Origin: Bradyrhizobium tropiciagri
GTDB taxonomy: Bacteria; Pseudomonadota; Alphaproteobacteria; Rhizobiales; Xanthobacteraceae
Assembly (NCBI RefSeq): GCF_018130505.1
Contig: NZ_JAFCKH010000001.1
Span: 682,001 to 746,000 of the forward strand
Length of the DNA: 64,000 nt
Direction of reading: 5' to 3'
A program made the position numbers and the translations under genes. The notes below the pieces were generated by a model. The model was given only the letters and a program-made list of their open reading frames with translations, was not told the origin of the DNA and made no database searches. Shown in pieces: positions 1-9,204 of this stretch (positions are counted from its first letter, which is position 1; every line of letters begins with the position of its first letter).

Positions 1-70
1 ATACTCCGTACCCAACTACGACGCGAGATCGAAGCCAGTGAGGGACGTTGCGCGGTCGGGGGCAGCATCG

Positions 71-907
71 ATGATGACGTTACCTGAGTTGGCGGCAGGA
101 GCTTTGGAGAAGTTTCTCGCCACGTGGGTCAGCCGCACATTCGGATCCTCGCAAGCCCGCTTCGGCGAGCTTCTCCCGGCGGCGGCACGCATCGCGCTCG
201 AATGCATCGGCAACAGCGATGCGCTCTACCACAATGTCGAGCACACGATGCTGGTGACGCTCGCCGGCCACGACATCATCCGCGGCCGCGCGTTGCACAC
301 TCACGTCACCGCCGAGGACTACACGCATACGATCATCGCCTGCCTGACCCACGACATCGGCTATGTGCGCGGCCTGTTGAAGGGCGACGGACCGGACGGC
401 TATGTCGTCGATGCAACCGGACGCAAGGTGGTGCTGCCGCGCGGCTCCTCCGATGCCGGTCTGATGCCCTATCATGTCGACCGCTCGAAGCTGTATGTGC
501 TCGACAGGCTCGAGGCCGTGCTTCCGATCGACCGCGAGCGGGTCGCGCGCAATATCGAGGGCACGCGGTTTCCGGCGCCGGAAGGCCAGGAATATGACGA
601 CGAGGCGGCGATCGTTCGCGCCGCGGATTTCATCGGACAGCTCGGCGATCCCAATTACATCCGCAAGGCCAATGCGCTCTATCACGAGTTCGAGGAGGTC
701 GGCATCAACCGCCAGCTCGGCTATGAATCGCCGGCCGATATCGTCGATCGTTATCCGCAATTCTACTGGAACATGGTGGCGCCGCACATCCAGGGCGCCA
801 TCAGCTGTCTCAACATGACGGCGAGCGGCCGGCAGTGGATCGCGAACCTCTACAGCAACGTCTTCCGCGCCGAACGTGAAGTTACGCTGTCCGGGCCGCA
901 GATCTGA
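71..907 (+). CDS. HD-domain metal-dependent phosphohydrolase
   Basis: About 278 residues. HD-superfamily residues are visible: a YHNVEH segment near residues 53-58, the HD pair in LTHDIGY near residue 94, and a further Asp in AADFIGQLGD near residue 186. This His...His-Asp...Asp spacing is the metal-binding signature of HD phosphohydrolases, which act on nucleotides or other phosphate esters; the substrate cannot be told. There is no signal peptide or membrane segment, so it is probably cytoplasmic. ATG 71 is chosen over an upstream in-frame GTG at 38 because the latter has no visible ribosome binding site. It stands alone at the window edge. Confidence 0.8.
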   Translation: MMTLPELAAGALEKFLATWVSRTFGSSQARFGELLPAAARIALECIGNSDALYHNVEHTMLVTLAGHDIIRGRALHTHVTAEDYTHTIIACLTHDIGYVRGLLKGDGPDGYVVDATGRKVVLPRGSSDAGLMPYHVDRSKLYVLDRLEAVLPIDRERVARNIEGTRFPAPEGQEYDDEAAIVRAADFIGQLGDPNYIRKANALYHEFEEVGINRQLGYESPADIVDRYPQFYWNMVAPHIQGAISCLNMTASGRQWIANLYSNVFRAEREVTLSGPQI

Positions 908-1016
908 CGACGCCGAGGGCGTGCGGTTTCCGGAAGGCCCGGAACGGCTTCCCGGCGCGGCAATTTAAGCCCGCTTCGGCGATTGCGCTGGCGCCTCAAA
1001 TCGGCGATTTTGGGCC

Positions 1017-1721
1017 ATGCGTTTGGCTCTCGACCGACTTCCCAATCGATCCGGCATTGCGTCCCGCCTCGCGCGGGTGCTTGCGGCCACAATCGCCTGC
1101 TGGCCTGCGCTCGCCGGTGCCGGCCCGGTCTACGATGTCGATATGTACGCGTTGATGTCCGGCACCTGCCGCAACGTCAACGTCGCCGGCCGAAGCTTTA
1201 CCTGCAAGGCGGTTGCCTACTTCCACACCCAGCGCGGCCGTTCCGAGTTCACCGTCGTTCTCGATGATCCCGCCGACAACAGCCACATCATCTCGTTCTC
1301 CGGCGAGAGCGTCGGCAAGACCCAGGACAATCTGTTCGAGCTTGCGGTCGACCGCATGCTGCTGAAGTCCAAGGATCGCCCGCGGGTCGATGGGCTGCCG
1401 TCGCCGCAGGTCGAAATGTCGACGGGCTCGTGCCGGCAGATCGGAAGCTTCGTGACGCGGCAGGTGTCGAGCGTCAGCTGCGCCGCCACCGACCAGAACG
1501 GCAGGAAGTACGAGCTGAGCTTCGAGTCCGACGGCTCGCCGATGACGCTGCGCAAGTTGCGCCAGGCCACGCTGCCGACCGACCGGCAGCGGGCGCGCCA
1601 GATCGCGCAGCTCGAATGCCGCCTCAAGGCCCGTGCCGCGCAGATCCTGCCGCGCGATACGCCGGCCTTCGTGATCCGCTGCCTCGGTGAGGACGACGGC
1701 AAGCCCGCGGGCGACCAATAG
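1017..1721 (+). CDS. hypothetical exported protein
   Basis: 234 residues. An arginine-containing N-terminus is followed by a hydrophobic stretch (RVLAATIACWPALAGAG, about residues 20-36), which looks like a signal peptide. The mature part has several cysteines (in GTCRNV, FTCKAV, GSCRQI, VSCAAT), so disulphides in the periplasm are plausible. No family is recognised. It reads in the same direction as the small DUF3551 gene 34 bases downstream and may be cotranscribed with it. The start is the first ATG of the open frame; a better ribosome binding site is not obvious. Confidence 0.6.
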   Translation: MRLALDRLPNRSGIASRLARVLAATIACWPALAGAGPVYDVDMYALMSGTCRNVNVAGRSFTCKAVAYFHTQRGRSEFTVVLDDPADNSHIISFSGESVGKTQDNLFELAVDRMLLKSKDRPRVDGLPSPQVEMSTGSCRQIGSFVTRQVSSVSCAATDQNGRKYELSFESDGSPMTLRKLRQATLPTDRQRARQIAQLECRLKARAAQILPRDTPAFVIRCLGEDDGKPAGDQ

Positions 1722-1755
1722 CCGCGCACCGCAGCACTTGAACAAGGAGATTTCG

Positions 1756-2028
1756 ATGCGCCCAGCATTCTTCGCGATCGCCGCGCTCGGCATGCTCGTC
1801 AGCGGACCTGCAGCCGCGCAGGCCTATGATCCGAACTATCCCGTCTGCTTGCAGCTCTATGGCGGCCGGCTGACCGCGGAATACATCGATTGCAGCTACA
1901 CATCGATTCCGCAGTGCCAGGCGACGGCCTCGGGGCGACCGGCGACTTGTATCGTCAATCCGTTCTACGCAGGCCCGAAGAAGCCGCCGAAAAGCCGCAG
2001 CTACAAGCGCCGCCAGCAAGCGGAGTAG
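1756..2028 (+). CDS. DUF3551 family small secreted protein
   Basis: 90 residues. The N-terminal signal peptide (MRPAFFAIAALGMLVSGPAAAQA) is followed by a short Cys-rich domain containing YPVCLQLYGG, IDCSYTSIPQCQA and TCIVNPFY. This matches the general pattern of DUF3551 proteins, which are numerous in Bradyrhizobium and have no known function. The start is fixed by AAGGAGA at 1744-1750, six bases before the ATG. The C-terminus is basic (KKPPKSRSYKRRQQAE). Confidence 0.8.
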   Translation: MRPAFFAIAALGMLVSGPAAAQAYDPNYPVCLQLYGGRLTAEYIDCSYTSIPQCQATASGRPATCIVNPFYAGPKKPPKSRSYKRRQQAE

Positions 2029-2191
2029 CGCAGCGCGGGTACCGTCTCGCTTGCTGATGCTCCATCCCGGTTTCAACGCGCGCCGGAGCACCGGCGTCAT
2101 TTCATCGTCATGCACTCCCGATACCGCTCGCGGCGCATTGCAGATTCCGTGACGCGGTGCAGCGTCAACTCAGGACATATTGGGAGGCTTC

Positions 2192-4963
2192 ATGTCGTCT
2201 TTTACCGTAGCAAGCGGCAGCACTGTCACGTCCGCGAAGACCGTTGGCGGCGATGACACTGGCACCATCGCGGCGGGCGGCACCCTCCAGGCTGCGACCA
2301 CCATTCTTTGGACGGGCGGTTCGAACAGCCCGGGCGTGGTGATCGACAATGCCGGGACCATCAGCGCCACGACGCGCGGCATCGACACGTCAGGCACGTT
2401 CTCGAGCGGCAGCCTCAGCCTGATCAACCAGGCCGGCGCCAAGCTGATTGCCGCGAACAACGACGCATTCCGGATCAACAGCAACATCAGCAGCGGCACG
2501 ATCTCGGTCGACAATTCCGGTTACATCGTTTCCGGCGCGCTCGACGCCTCCAACAACATCATCGCCCATGCCAGCGGCCAGGCGCTGGATTTCGCCACGA
2601 TCACCTCGGCCAGCGCCGTCATCAACATCACCAACCACACCGGCGCCGTGATCGGCGCCAGCGGCGACGATGCGATCCGCCCGGGAGCCGGCACCATCAC
2701 GATCACCAATGACGGACTGATCGACGCCACCGCATCGGTGAGCCGCGCCATCAATCTCAACACCTCGAGCCTGGCCAGCCTGACCTCGTTCACGCTGACC
2801 AACCAGCAGCACGGCGTGATCCAGTCGCAAGGCGATGCCGTCCGTCTCACCGCGAGCACCCTGACGCCGAACGCGACCTATGTCGTGACGGTCGACAACG
2901 CCGGCACCATCCAGTCGACCGGAAACACCGGCTCGACCAACGGGCAGGCGATCGACTTCACCGACCTGGTGTCGACCTCGGGCACCATTCATCTCACCAA
3001 CCAAGCGACCGGCTTGCTGCAGGCCGCCGATGCCGACGCGATCCGCGCCGGCGTCAACATGGTGATCGACAATTCCGGGCGCATCGTCAGCCACGCTTCG
3101 CCCGGCGACACTGGCAATGACGGCATCGATTTCCAGGGCAATGCGGGCGGCGTCGTCAACAACCATACCGGCGGCGTGATCGAGGGCGCGCGTCACGGCA
3201 TCACCGGTGACCAGCCGGTGACGGTGACCAACGATCTCGGCGCCAGCATCATCGGCGACGCCGGTGCGGGCATCAACCTCGACAGCGCGGCGACCACCAC
3301 TGCGACCGTCATCAACAACGGCTTCATCACCGGCCACTCAAACGGCACCGATGACGGCGACGGCGTCGATGTCGACGGCCTGGTCGCGCTGACCAACAGC
3401 GGCACCATCACCGCGACCGGCCATACCGACGGCATCCTCGCCGAGGCGCTCGCGATCGGCGGCGGCAGCGTGACCAATCACGGCACGATCGACGGTGCCG
3501 ACCGCGCCATCACCGTCGACGACAGCAATCTCGGCAACGCCTTTGCGGCGACCACGATCTTCAACGACGGCCTGATCCGCGGCGGCAACGGCCAGGCGAT
3601 CTCGATCACCGATACCTTCGGCGATACGATCACCAACAAGGGCACGATCGACGGCAGCGTCGCCATGGGCGGCGGCGACGATAAGCTGAACGATTATGCG
3701 GGCTCGACCTTCACCTCGACGATCGACGGCGGCGACGGCACCGACACAATCAACCTGCTCGGCGCCGGCGCGGGCACGCTGGCGCACGCCGTGAATTTCG
3801 AAGTGCTCGACGTGCAGGGCGGCAGCTGGACCATCACCGACAGCGAGAGCTTCGCATCCGGCATTACGGTCGCGGCCGGCGCCCGCCTGACAATAGCCGA
3901 TGGCGGCGCGCTCGCCGGCGCCATCACCAATGATGGGATCCTGGGCGTCAGCCACTCCGACAGCTTCGTCTTCGGCGCGGCGATCTCGGGCAGCGGCGCC
4001 TTCGATCAGGCCGGAACCGGCACCACCGTGCTGGCGCATTCGAACGACTACAGCGGTGGCACCACGTTGCATGCTGGCACGCTCGAACTGGCGGCGCTGC
4101 ACGCAGGCGGGACCGGCGCCATCACCTTCGAGACCGGCGCCCAGACGCTGCGCATCGACCAGGCGGCGCTGGATCACGGCCATCTCGGCAACACGATCGA
4201 GGGCTTCGCCGTCGGCGACACCATCGATCTGGCCGGCATCGGCAAGGCCAAGCAGGCGACGCTGTCGGCCGACAACGTGCTCACCATCACCGGCGGCACG
4301 ACGGGCGCGATCTCGCTGCAGCTGGATTCCCACGCCTATGCCTCGGGCCTGAACTTCCAGCTGAGCTCCGACGGTCATGGCGGCACCAACGTCACGGTGG
4401 TTTCGGACAATCTGGTCGAGGGCACCAATCGCAGCGATGTCCTGATTGCCAAGCTGTTCAGCCCGCTCGGCAGTTTCCTCGACGGCAAGGGCGGCAACGA
4501 CGTGCTGATCGGCGGACTGCACTCCGACGTGCTCGACGGCGGTGGCGGCAGCGACCTGTTGTATGCCGGCGTCGGCGCCGATCAGTTCCGCTTCAACGGC
4601 ACCGACCAGGCCGCCGGCCAGCACGCCACCGACACGGTGTTCGATCTCAACTTCAACAAGGGCGACGCGCTGGTGTTCTACGACTACGAGGCCGGTACGT
4701 TCGCGTCGAACGGCGGCCATCCGGCGACCGTGCTCGACACCGGCGAAGGCGCGGGGTCGGGCGCGGTGGTCAATTCGATGGCAGCGCTGGTCGACCTGGT
4801 CAACGGCTCGGCCGACGTCACGGCGCAGCGCGGCGGCGGCAATGATCTCGTGCTCGACATCAGCCAGGCCAATGGCAGCCACGAGACCATCGTGCTCGAT
4901 CATCAGTGGCAAGCCTACGCGAAGGCAGCCGGAGAGCACGGAAACGGCCACTTCATGGTCTGA
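2192..4963 (+). CDS. large repeat-rich adhesin-like protein with RTX-type C-terminal repeats
   Basis: 923 residues, acidic and very rich in Gly, Thr, Ser, Asn and Asp. Residues 1-560 consist of degenerate parallel-beta repeats built on VTNDGTI / ITNHGTIDG-like units, as in filamentous surface proteins. An autotransporter-associated beta-strand repeat (NDYSGGTTLHAGTLEL) lies near residues 615-635. Calcium-binding RTX-like nonapeptides (GGNDVLIGG, LDGGGGSDLLYAG) lie near residues 765-795. There is no N-terminal signal peptide and no C-terminal beta-barrel, so type I secretion through a C-terminal signal is the likely route, but no T1SS genes lie nearby. The start is ATG 2192, four bases after GGGAGG at 2182-2187. 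Surface adhesion is inferred from composition. Confidence 0.75.
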   Translation: MSSFTVASGSTVTSAKTVGGDDTGTIAAGGTLQAATTILWTGGSNSPGVVIDNAGTISATTRGIDTSGTFSSGSLSLINQAGAKLIAANNDAFRINSNISSGTISVDNSGYIVSGALDASNNIIAHASGQALDFATITSASAVINITNHTGAVIGASGDDAIRPGAGTITITNDGLIDATASVSRAINLNTSSLASLTSFTLTNQQHGVIQSQGDAVRLTASTLTPNATYVVTVDNAGTIQSTGNTGSTNGQAIDFTDLVSTSGTIHLTNQATGLLQAADADAIRAGVNMVIDNSGRIVSHASPGDTGNDGIDFQGNAGGVVNNHTGGVIEGARHGITGDQPVTVTNDLGASIIGDAGAGINLDSAATTTATVINNGFITGHSNGTDDGDGVDVDGLVALTNSGTITATGHTDGILAEALAIGGGSVTNHGTIDGADRAITVDDSNLGNAFAATTIFNDGLIRGGNGQAISITDTFGDTITNKGTIDGSVAMGGGDDKLNDYAGSTFTSTIDGGDGTDTINLLGAGAGTLAHAVNFEVLDVQGGSWTITDSESFASGITVAAGARLTIADGGALAGAITNDGILGVSHSDSFVFGAAISGSGAFDQAGTGTTVLAHSNDYSGGTTLHAGTLELAALHAGGTGAITFETGAQTLRIDQAALDHGHLGNTIEGFAVGDTIDLAGIGKAKQATLSADNVLTITGGTTGAISLQLDSHAYASGLNFQLSSDGHGGTNVTVVSDNLVEGTNRSDVLIAKLFSPLGSFLDGKGGNDVLIGGLHSDVLDGGGGSDLLYAGVGADQFRFNGTDQAAGQHATDTVFDLNFNKGDALVFYDYEAGTFASNGGHPATVLDTGEGAGSGAVVNSMAALVDLVNGSADVTAQRGGGNDLVLDISQANGSHETIVLDHQWQAYAKAAGEHGNGHFMV

Positions 4964-4982
4964 GGCGCCGCGACGCTTTGGA

Positions 4983-5006
4983 GCGGCCGCGCGTTGGCGC
5001 GGCCGC
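4983..5006. terminator. hairpin between convergent genes
   Basis: A perfect inverted repeat, GCGGCCGCGC / GCGCGGCCGC with a GTTG loop, lies in the 48-base gap between the convergent stops of the adhesin-like gene and the reductase gene. It lacks a clear T tract on either side, so it is a plausible bidirectional terminator or mRNA end stabiliser rather than a textbook intrinsic terminator. Confidence 0.6.
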
Positions 5007-5011
5007 GGATA

Positions 5012-5935
5012 TCAGGCAGGCGTGCCCATCGCGTAGGGTTTCAGCAGCGCGTAGAGCATGTCGTGCGTCGGGGTCTTGACGCCGAGCTTGCGGCCGAGCT
5101 CGACCACCTTGCCGTTCAACCACGGCAGTTCGAGCCGGTTGCCGCGCTCGAGATCGAGCGCCATCGAGGCCTTCATCGCCGGCGGTGCATGCCCGACGAA
5201 ATCGAGCACCTTCTCGAGTGCGTCCGGCGGCAGCTTGATGCCGTTGGCTTTGGCGACCGCGATAGTCTCCTGGCAGGCCGAGACGAATAGCGGCCGCAAA
5301 TCCGGATCGTCGCGCAGCTTGCCGATCGGCTGCCGCGTCGCGGCGGTCATGCCGGCATTGGTGGCGAGCAGCACGAACTTCATCCAGAGCTCGGTCGTGA
5401 TCTGCTCGCTCAGCGTGGCGTCGAAGCCGGCCTTCAGGCAGAGCTCATGCAGCGCCTTGCCGCGCGGCGTGATGCTGCCGTCGAGCTCGCCGAAGATCAT
5501 GCGCATGAAGGTGCCGACCTGGTTGATGACGCCGGGCTTGATGATCGAGGCGCTGATCTGGGCGACGCCGCCCATCACCGCCTTGGGTCCGAGGATCGGC
5601 AGCAGCCGCTCCGGTGCATCGACGCCGTTCTGCAGCGGGATGACCGCTGTGTCGGGACCGACCATGGGCTTGATATGCGCGCCCGCGCTCTCGACGTCCC
5701 ACAGCTTGACGCAGAACAGCACGATGTCGACCGGGCCGACACCAGCGGGATCGTCGGTCGCCTTGGTCGGCACCAGATGGGTTTCGCCGCGGCCGCCCTG
5801 CACTTTCAGCCCCTCGCTCCGCATCGCGGCGAGATGCGCGCCGCGCGCGATGAAGGTGACGTCAGCCCCGGCATGGGCCAGCGCCGCGCCAAACCCGCCG
5901 CCGACGCCGCCAGCGCCTACCACTGCAATCCGCAT
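5012..5935 (-). CDS. 2-dehydropantoate 2-reductase family protein (ApbA/PanE-like)
   Basis: 307 residues. The N-terminus MRIAVVGAGGVGGGFG carries the GxGxxG nucleotide-binding loop for NADP(H). PLQNG near residue 103 and the Lys in WMKFVLLATNAG near residue 186 match conserved catalytic residues of ketopantoate reductases. In pantothenate synthesis the enzyme reduces 2-dehydropantoate to pantoate. Rhizobia carry several paralogues, many acting on other 2-keto acids, so the panE symbol is withheld. The start is ATG at 5935, preceded on the minus strand by AGGAGA with seven-base spacing; longer upstream starts have no such site. Confidence 0.85.
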   Translation of the reverse strand: MRIAVVGAGGVGGGFGAALAHAGADVTFIARGAHLAAMRSEGLKVQGGRGETHLVPTKATDDPAGVGPVDIVLFCVKLWDVESAGAHIKPMVGPDTAVIPLQNGVDAPERLLPILGPKAVMGGVAQISASIIKPGVINQVGTFMRMIFGELDGSITPRGKALHELCLKAGFDATLSEQITTELWMKFVLLATNAGMTAATRQPIGKLRDDPDLRPLFVSACQETIAVAKANGIKLPPDALEKVLDFVGHAPPAMKASMALDLERGNRLELPWLNGKVVELGRKLGVKTPTHDMLYALLKPYAMGTPA

Positions 5936-6116
5936 GATCCGTCTCCTGCTCGCGTCCGTCGGGCTCGCAGCCTCGGCGATCTCGTGCGAATTCTCAACCC
6001 GGCTTTCGCGAATACCGCGTGCGCGCACGCTTCCCGGCGGCCCCTGCGCCGTGTTCCTGCGTTGAACTTGCCGGCTCGAACCGCTAAGCCATCCCTGACA
6101 GGTGGGAGGCGGCGTG

Positions 6117-6938
6117 GTGGAGAAGACAGAGCCGACGGCGGTCGCGCTTGACGATGCGACGGTGGCGTTCCGGTTGGCGGACGGGCGGCTCTATACCGCG
6201 GTCGAGAAGGCCAACCTGGCGGTGGCCCATGGCGAGTTCGTCGCCATCGTCGGCCCGACCGGCTGCGGAAAATCGACATTGCTGAACGTCGCGGCCGGAT
6301 TGCTGAAGCCGGCAGCGGGCGCGGCGCGGATCTTCGACAAGCCGCTCGCCGGCCTCAACCGTGACGCCGGCTACCTGTTCCAGGCCGACGCGCTGTTCCC
6401 GTGGAAGACCGCGATCGACAATGTCGCGATCGGGCTCGATATCCGCGGCACACCGCGTGCCGAGGCACTGGCGCGCGCGCAGAAATGGCTGACCTCGGTC
6501 GGGCTCGGCGCCTTCGCGGGCCGCTATCCGCACATGCTCTCCGGCGGCCAGCGCAAGCGCGTCGCGCTCGCGCAGGTGCTGATCCGCGATCCGAAGATCC
6601 TCTTGATGGACGAGCCGTTCGGCCCGCTCGACGCGCAGACCCGGCAGATCATGGGCAATCTGCTGCTGGAACTGTGGACCGCCGACCGCAAGGCGGTACT
6701 GTTCGTCACCCACGATCTCGAGGAGGCGATCGCGCTCGCCGACCGCGTCGTCATCATGTCGGCTGGACCGTCCGCCCGCATCATCGGCGACTGGCGCATC
6801 ACGCTGCCGCGGCCGCGCGACATCTCGGAGGTTCGCATGGAGAAGGATTTCCATGCCCTGCACCGCGAGATCTGGAGCGTGCTGAAGGACGAGGTGATGA
6901 AGGGCTATGTGCAGTCGACCCAGGCGGGGGCCGCCTGA
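6117..6938 (+). CDS. ABC transporter ATP-binding protein (nitrate/sulfonate/taurine type)
   Basis: 273 residues. Walker A GPTGCGKST lies near residues 46-54, Q-loop LFQADALFPW near 92, signature LSGGQRKR near 141, Walker B ILLMDEPFGPLD near 161, and the H-loop in FVTHDLEEA near 203. It is an ATPase of the SsuB/TauB/NrtD class, which powers import of sulfonates, nitrate, pyrimidine precursors and similar solutes. GTG 6117 is chosen because GGGAGG at 6104-6109 sits seven bases upstream; GTG 6114 is an alternative. Its stop overlaps the ATG of the permease gene, so the two are translationally coupled. No binding protein is adjacent. Confidence 0.9.
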   Translation: MEKTEPTAVALDDATVAFRLADGRLYTAVEKANLAVAHGEFVAIVGPTGCGKSTLLNVAAGLLKPAAGAARIFDKPLAGLNRDAGYLFQADALFPWKTAIDNVAIGLDIRGTPRAEALARAQKWLTSVGLGAFAGRYPHMLSGGQRKRVALAQVLIRDPKILLMDEPFGPLDAQTRQIMGNLLLELWTADRKAVLFVTHDLEEAIALADRVVIMSAGPSARIIGDWRITLPRPRDISEVRMEKDFHALHREIWSVLKDEVMKGYVQSTQAGAA

Positions 6939-7723
6939 TGTCGCGCGTCACGTTGCTCTGTCTGCAAGTCCTGGTCGCCGTCGTCGCGCTGTCGCTGTGG
7001 CAGTTCTTCACCACCGTGCCGTTGTTCGGCAAGATCCTGCTGCCGCCGTTCTTCTTCTCCAATCCGGTCGACGTCTTCAGCCAGATCGTCAAGTGGTTCT
7101 CGACCGGCGTGATCTGGAAGCACCTTGCGATCACGCTGTGGGAATCGATCCTCGCTTTCGTGATCGGCTCGGCCGGCGGCATACTGGTCGGTTTCTGGTT
7201 CGCGCGGCAGCCGCGCGTCGCCGCGGTGTTCGATCCCTATGTGAAGATGGTCAACGCGTTGCCGCGCGTCGTGCTGGCGCCGATCTTCGCGCTGTGGTTC
7301 GGGCTCGGCGTCTGGTCCAAGGTCGCGCTCGGCGTCACGCTGGTGTTCTTCATCGTGTTCTTCAACGTCTATCAGGGCGTCAAGGAGGTCCCGACCACGG
7401 TGCTCGACAACGGCCGGATGCTCGGCATGAACGAACGGCAGTTGATGCGCCACGTCTACTGGCCGTCGGCGCTGTCCTGGATGTTCTCCTCGCTGCACAC
7501 CTCGGTCGGCTTCGCGGTGGTCGGCGCCGTCGTCGGCGAGTATCTCGGCGCCGCGGCCGGGCTCGGCTATCTGATCCAGCAGGCCGAAGGCGTGTTCGAC
7601 GTCGCCGGTGTATTCGCCGGCATGTTCGTGCTGTCGGCCTTCGTCATCCTGATCGACATGGTGGTGACGCTGGTGGAGAAGCGGCTGCTGGTGTGGCGGC
7701 CGACCGCGGTGGCGCGGGACTGA
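6938..7723 (+). CDS. ABC transporter permease (SsuC/TauC-like)
   Basis: 261 residues with about six hydrophobic segments. The cytoplasmic loop region (YVKMVNALPRVVLAPIFALWFG, then EVPTTVLDNGRMLGMNERQLMRHVYWPSAL) matches the EAA-type interface of BPD_transp_1 permeases that docks the ATPase. The ATG overlaps the TGA of the ATPase gene by one base. Together they form a half transporter for a small organic solute. The substrate is unknown because no binding protein gene is next to them; the NMT1-type protein at 12108 is a candidate partner. Confidence 0.9.
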   Translation: MSRVTLLCLQVLVAVVALSLWQFFTTVPLFGKILLPPFFFSNPVDVFSQIVKWFSTGVIWKHLAITLWESILAFVIGSAGGILVGFWFARQPRVAAVFDPYVKMVNALPRVVLAPIFALWFGLGVWSKVALGVTLVFFIVFFNVYQGVKEVPTTVLDNGRMLGMNERQLMRHVYWPSALSWMFSSLHTSVGFAVVGAVVGEYLGAAAGLGYLIQQAEGVFDVAGVFAGMFVLSAFVILIDMVVTLVEKRLLVWRPTAVARD

Positions 7724-7744
7724 GCCCGCGCATCGAAACGGATC

Positions 7745-7854
7745 GTAAGGTGGGCAAAGCGTCAGCGTGCCCACCATCGCGAGCGCGTCGTGGATGGTGG
7801 GCATTGGCGCTGTGCGCCTTTGTCCACCCTACAGCACTTGGTGCTCCGCTAGAG
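7745..7854. repeat. palindromic intergenic repeat, family A, copy 1
   Basis: A roughly 110-base element beginning GTAAGGTGGGCAAAGCG and ending GCTAGAGAGC. It contains internal inverted segments (GCCCACCATC...GATGGTGGGC and GGTGGGCAAAG...CTTTGTCCACC). A second copy lies at 9201-9310. It fills most of the gap between the ABC permease and the MFS gene. Confidence 0.85.
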
Positions 7855-7965
7855 AGCAAATGCCGCCCGTGTAACAGTCGATCCATGATTCGTGACTCGT
7901 CTTGCACGCGTGGTGCGTGCATGTAGGCGGAGCCGGGCAGGGACCGGCTTGGGGTGGGGTCGCAG

Positions 7966-9204
7966 ATGCAGGACGAGACGTCACCGCGCTATGCCGGCTG
8001 GCGCGTCGTGTTCGCTTGTTTCCTGCTGGCGCTCTCTATCTTCGGCTTCGCCCTGTACGGCCAGGGCGTCTACCTGGTCGAACTGCAACGCCTGAACGGC
8101 TGGCCGGCCTCGCTGATCTCGGGCGCCAGCACGCTCTCGCTCCTGATCGGTAATGTCATCGTCATCTTCACCGACGAGATCGTGGCGCGGCTCGGCCTGA
8201 AACGGCTCGCGCTTGCCGGCATCGCGAGTCTTGCCGGGTCGATGGCGCTGCTCGCAATCGCGTCGGCGCCCTGGATGCTCTACGTGGCGTTCGCGCTGAT
8301 GTCGCTCGGATGGGTCGGCATGGGCACGGTCGTGATCTCGGCGCTGGTGGGCGCCTGGTTCGAGAAGCGTCGCGGCCTCGCGATCAGCCTCGCATTCCTC
8401 GGGGCGAGCTCCGGCGGCGTCATCGTGACGCCGCTGCTGGTGCTGCTGGTCACGCATGTCGGATTTCAGGCGGCGATGCTGACCGCAGCCGCGGTCATGC
8501 TGGCCGTTCTCGTGCCCGTCACCCTTGCCTGGGTCGGCCCGCCGCCGGCATCCTCCGCAGCGAGCATGAGCATGCGCGATCCCTCCAAGCCAAGCGAGAG
8601 CGCCGCGACCGGCAGCATCACGCGCGGGCAGGCGGTGCGGCAGCTTGCGTTCTGGACGATCGCAATTCCGTTTGCGCTCGGCGTCATGGCCCAGGTCGGC
8701 TTCATCGTGCATCAGATCGCGATGCTGGAGCCGAAGGTCGGTCCGGTGCGCGCCGGCGTTGCAGTCAGCGTGATGACGGCGATGGCGATCGTCGGGCGGC
8801 TATCGCTCGGCGTGGTCGCCGATCGGCTCGACCCGCGGCTGGCGGCGGCGGCTTCGCTGTTCAGCCAGGCCGTGGCGCTCGCGACGATCTCGCAGACCGA
8901 CGACGTTCGGCTGGTGTTGGCGGCCAGCGCACTGTTCGGCTTTTCCGTCGGCAACCTGATCACGCTGCCGCCGCTGATCATTCATCGCGAATTCGACGCC
9001 GCGAGCTTCACCGTCGTCATGGGGCTGTTCACCGCGATCAGCGGCACGCTCGGCGCGCTAGGTCCGGTCTTGATCGGCCTCGTGCGCGGCTGGAGCGGCG
9101 GCTATGGCACCGCGCTCGTACTGTCGATCGGTCTTGAAGTCGTAGCGGCCGTGATCGTGGCCGGAATACGGGTGCGGTCACAACAGCGACCTGCGCCCTC
9201 GTAG
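7966..9204 (+). CDS. MFS transporter
   Basis: 412 residues with about 12 hydrophobic helices and a polar central loop (PPPASSAASMSMRDPSKPSE region) between the two six-helix halves. The loop after helix 4 has FEKRRGLAISLAFLGASSGG, typical of major facilitator carriers of the monocarboxylate/oxalate-formate-like type; the substrate is unknown. ATG 7966 is chosen over GTG 7954 because a G-rich stretch (GGGGTGGGG) sits just before it. Its TAG stop lies inside the second copy of the family A repeat. Confidence 0.85.
   Translation: MQDETSPRYAGWRVVFACFLLALSIFGFALYGQGVYLVELQRLNGWPASLISGASTLSLLIGNVIVIFTDEIVARLGLKRLALAGIASLAGSMALLAIASAPWMLYVAFALMSLGWVGMGTVVISALVGAWFEKRRGLAISLAFLGASSGGVIVTPLLVLLVTHVGFQAAMLTAAAVMLAVLVPVTLAWVGPPPASSAASMSMRDPSKPSESAATGSITRGQAVRQLAFWTIAIPFALGVMAQVGFIVHQIAMLEPKVGPVRAGVAVSVMTAMAIVGRLSLGVVADRLDPRLAAAASLFSQAVALATISQTDDVRLVLAASALFGFSVGNLITLPPLIIHREFDAASFTVVMGLFTAISGTLGALGPVLIGLVRGWSGGYGTALVLSIGLEVVAAVIVAGIRVRSQQRPAPS

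Noticed and set aside
3338-4951. 537-codon frame antisense to the adhesin-like gene
   Set aside because: Composition is Val/Ala/Asp-rich and repetitive, mirroring the repeats of the sense strand; no start signal.
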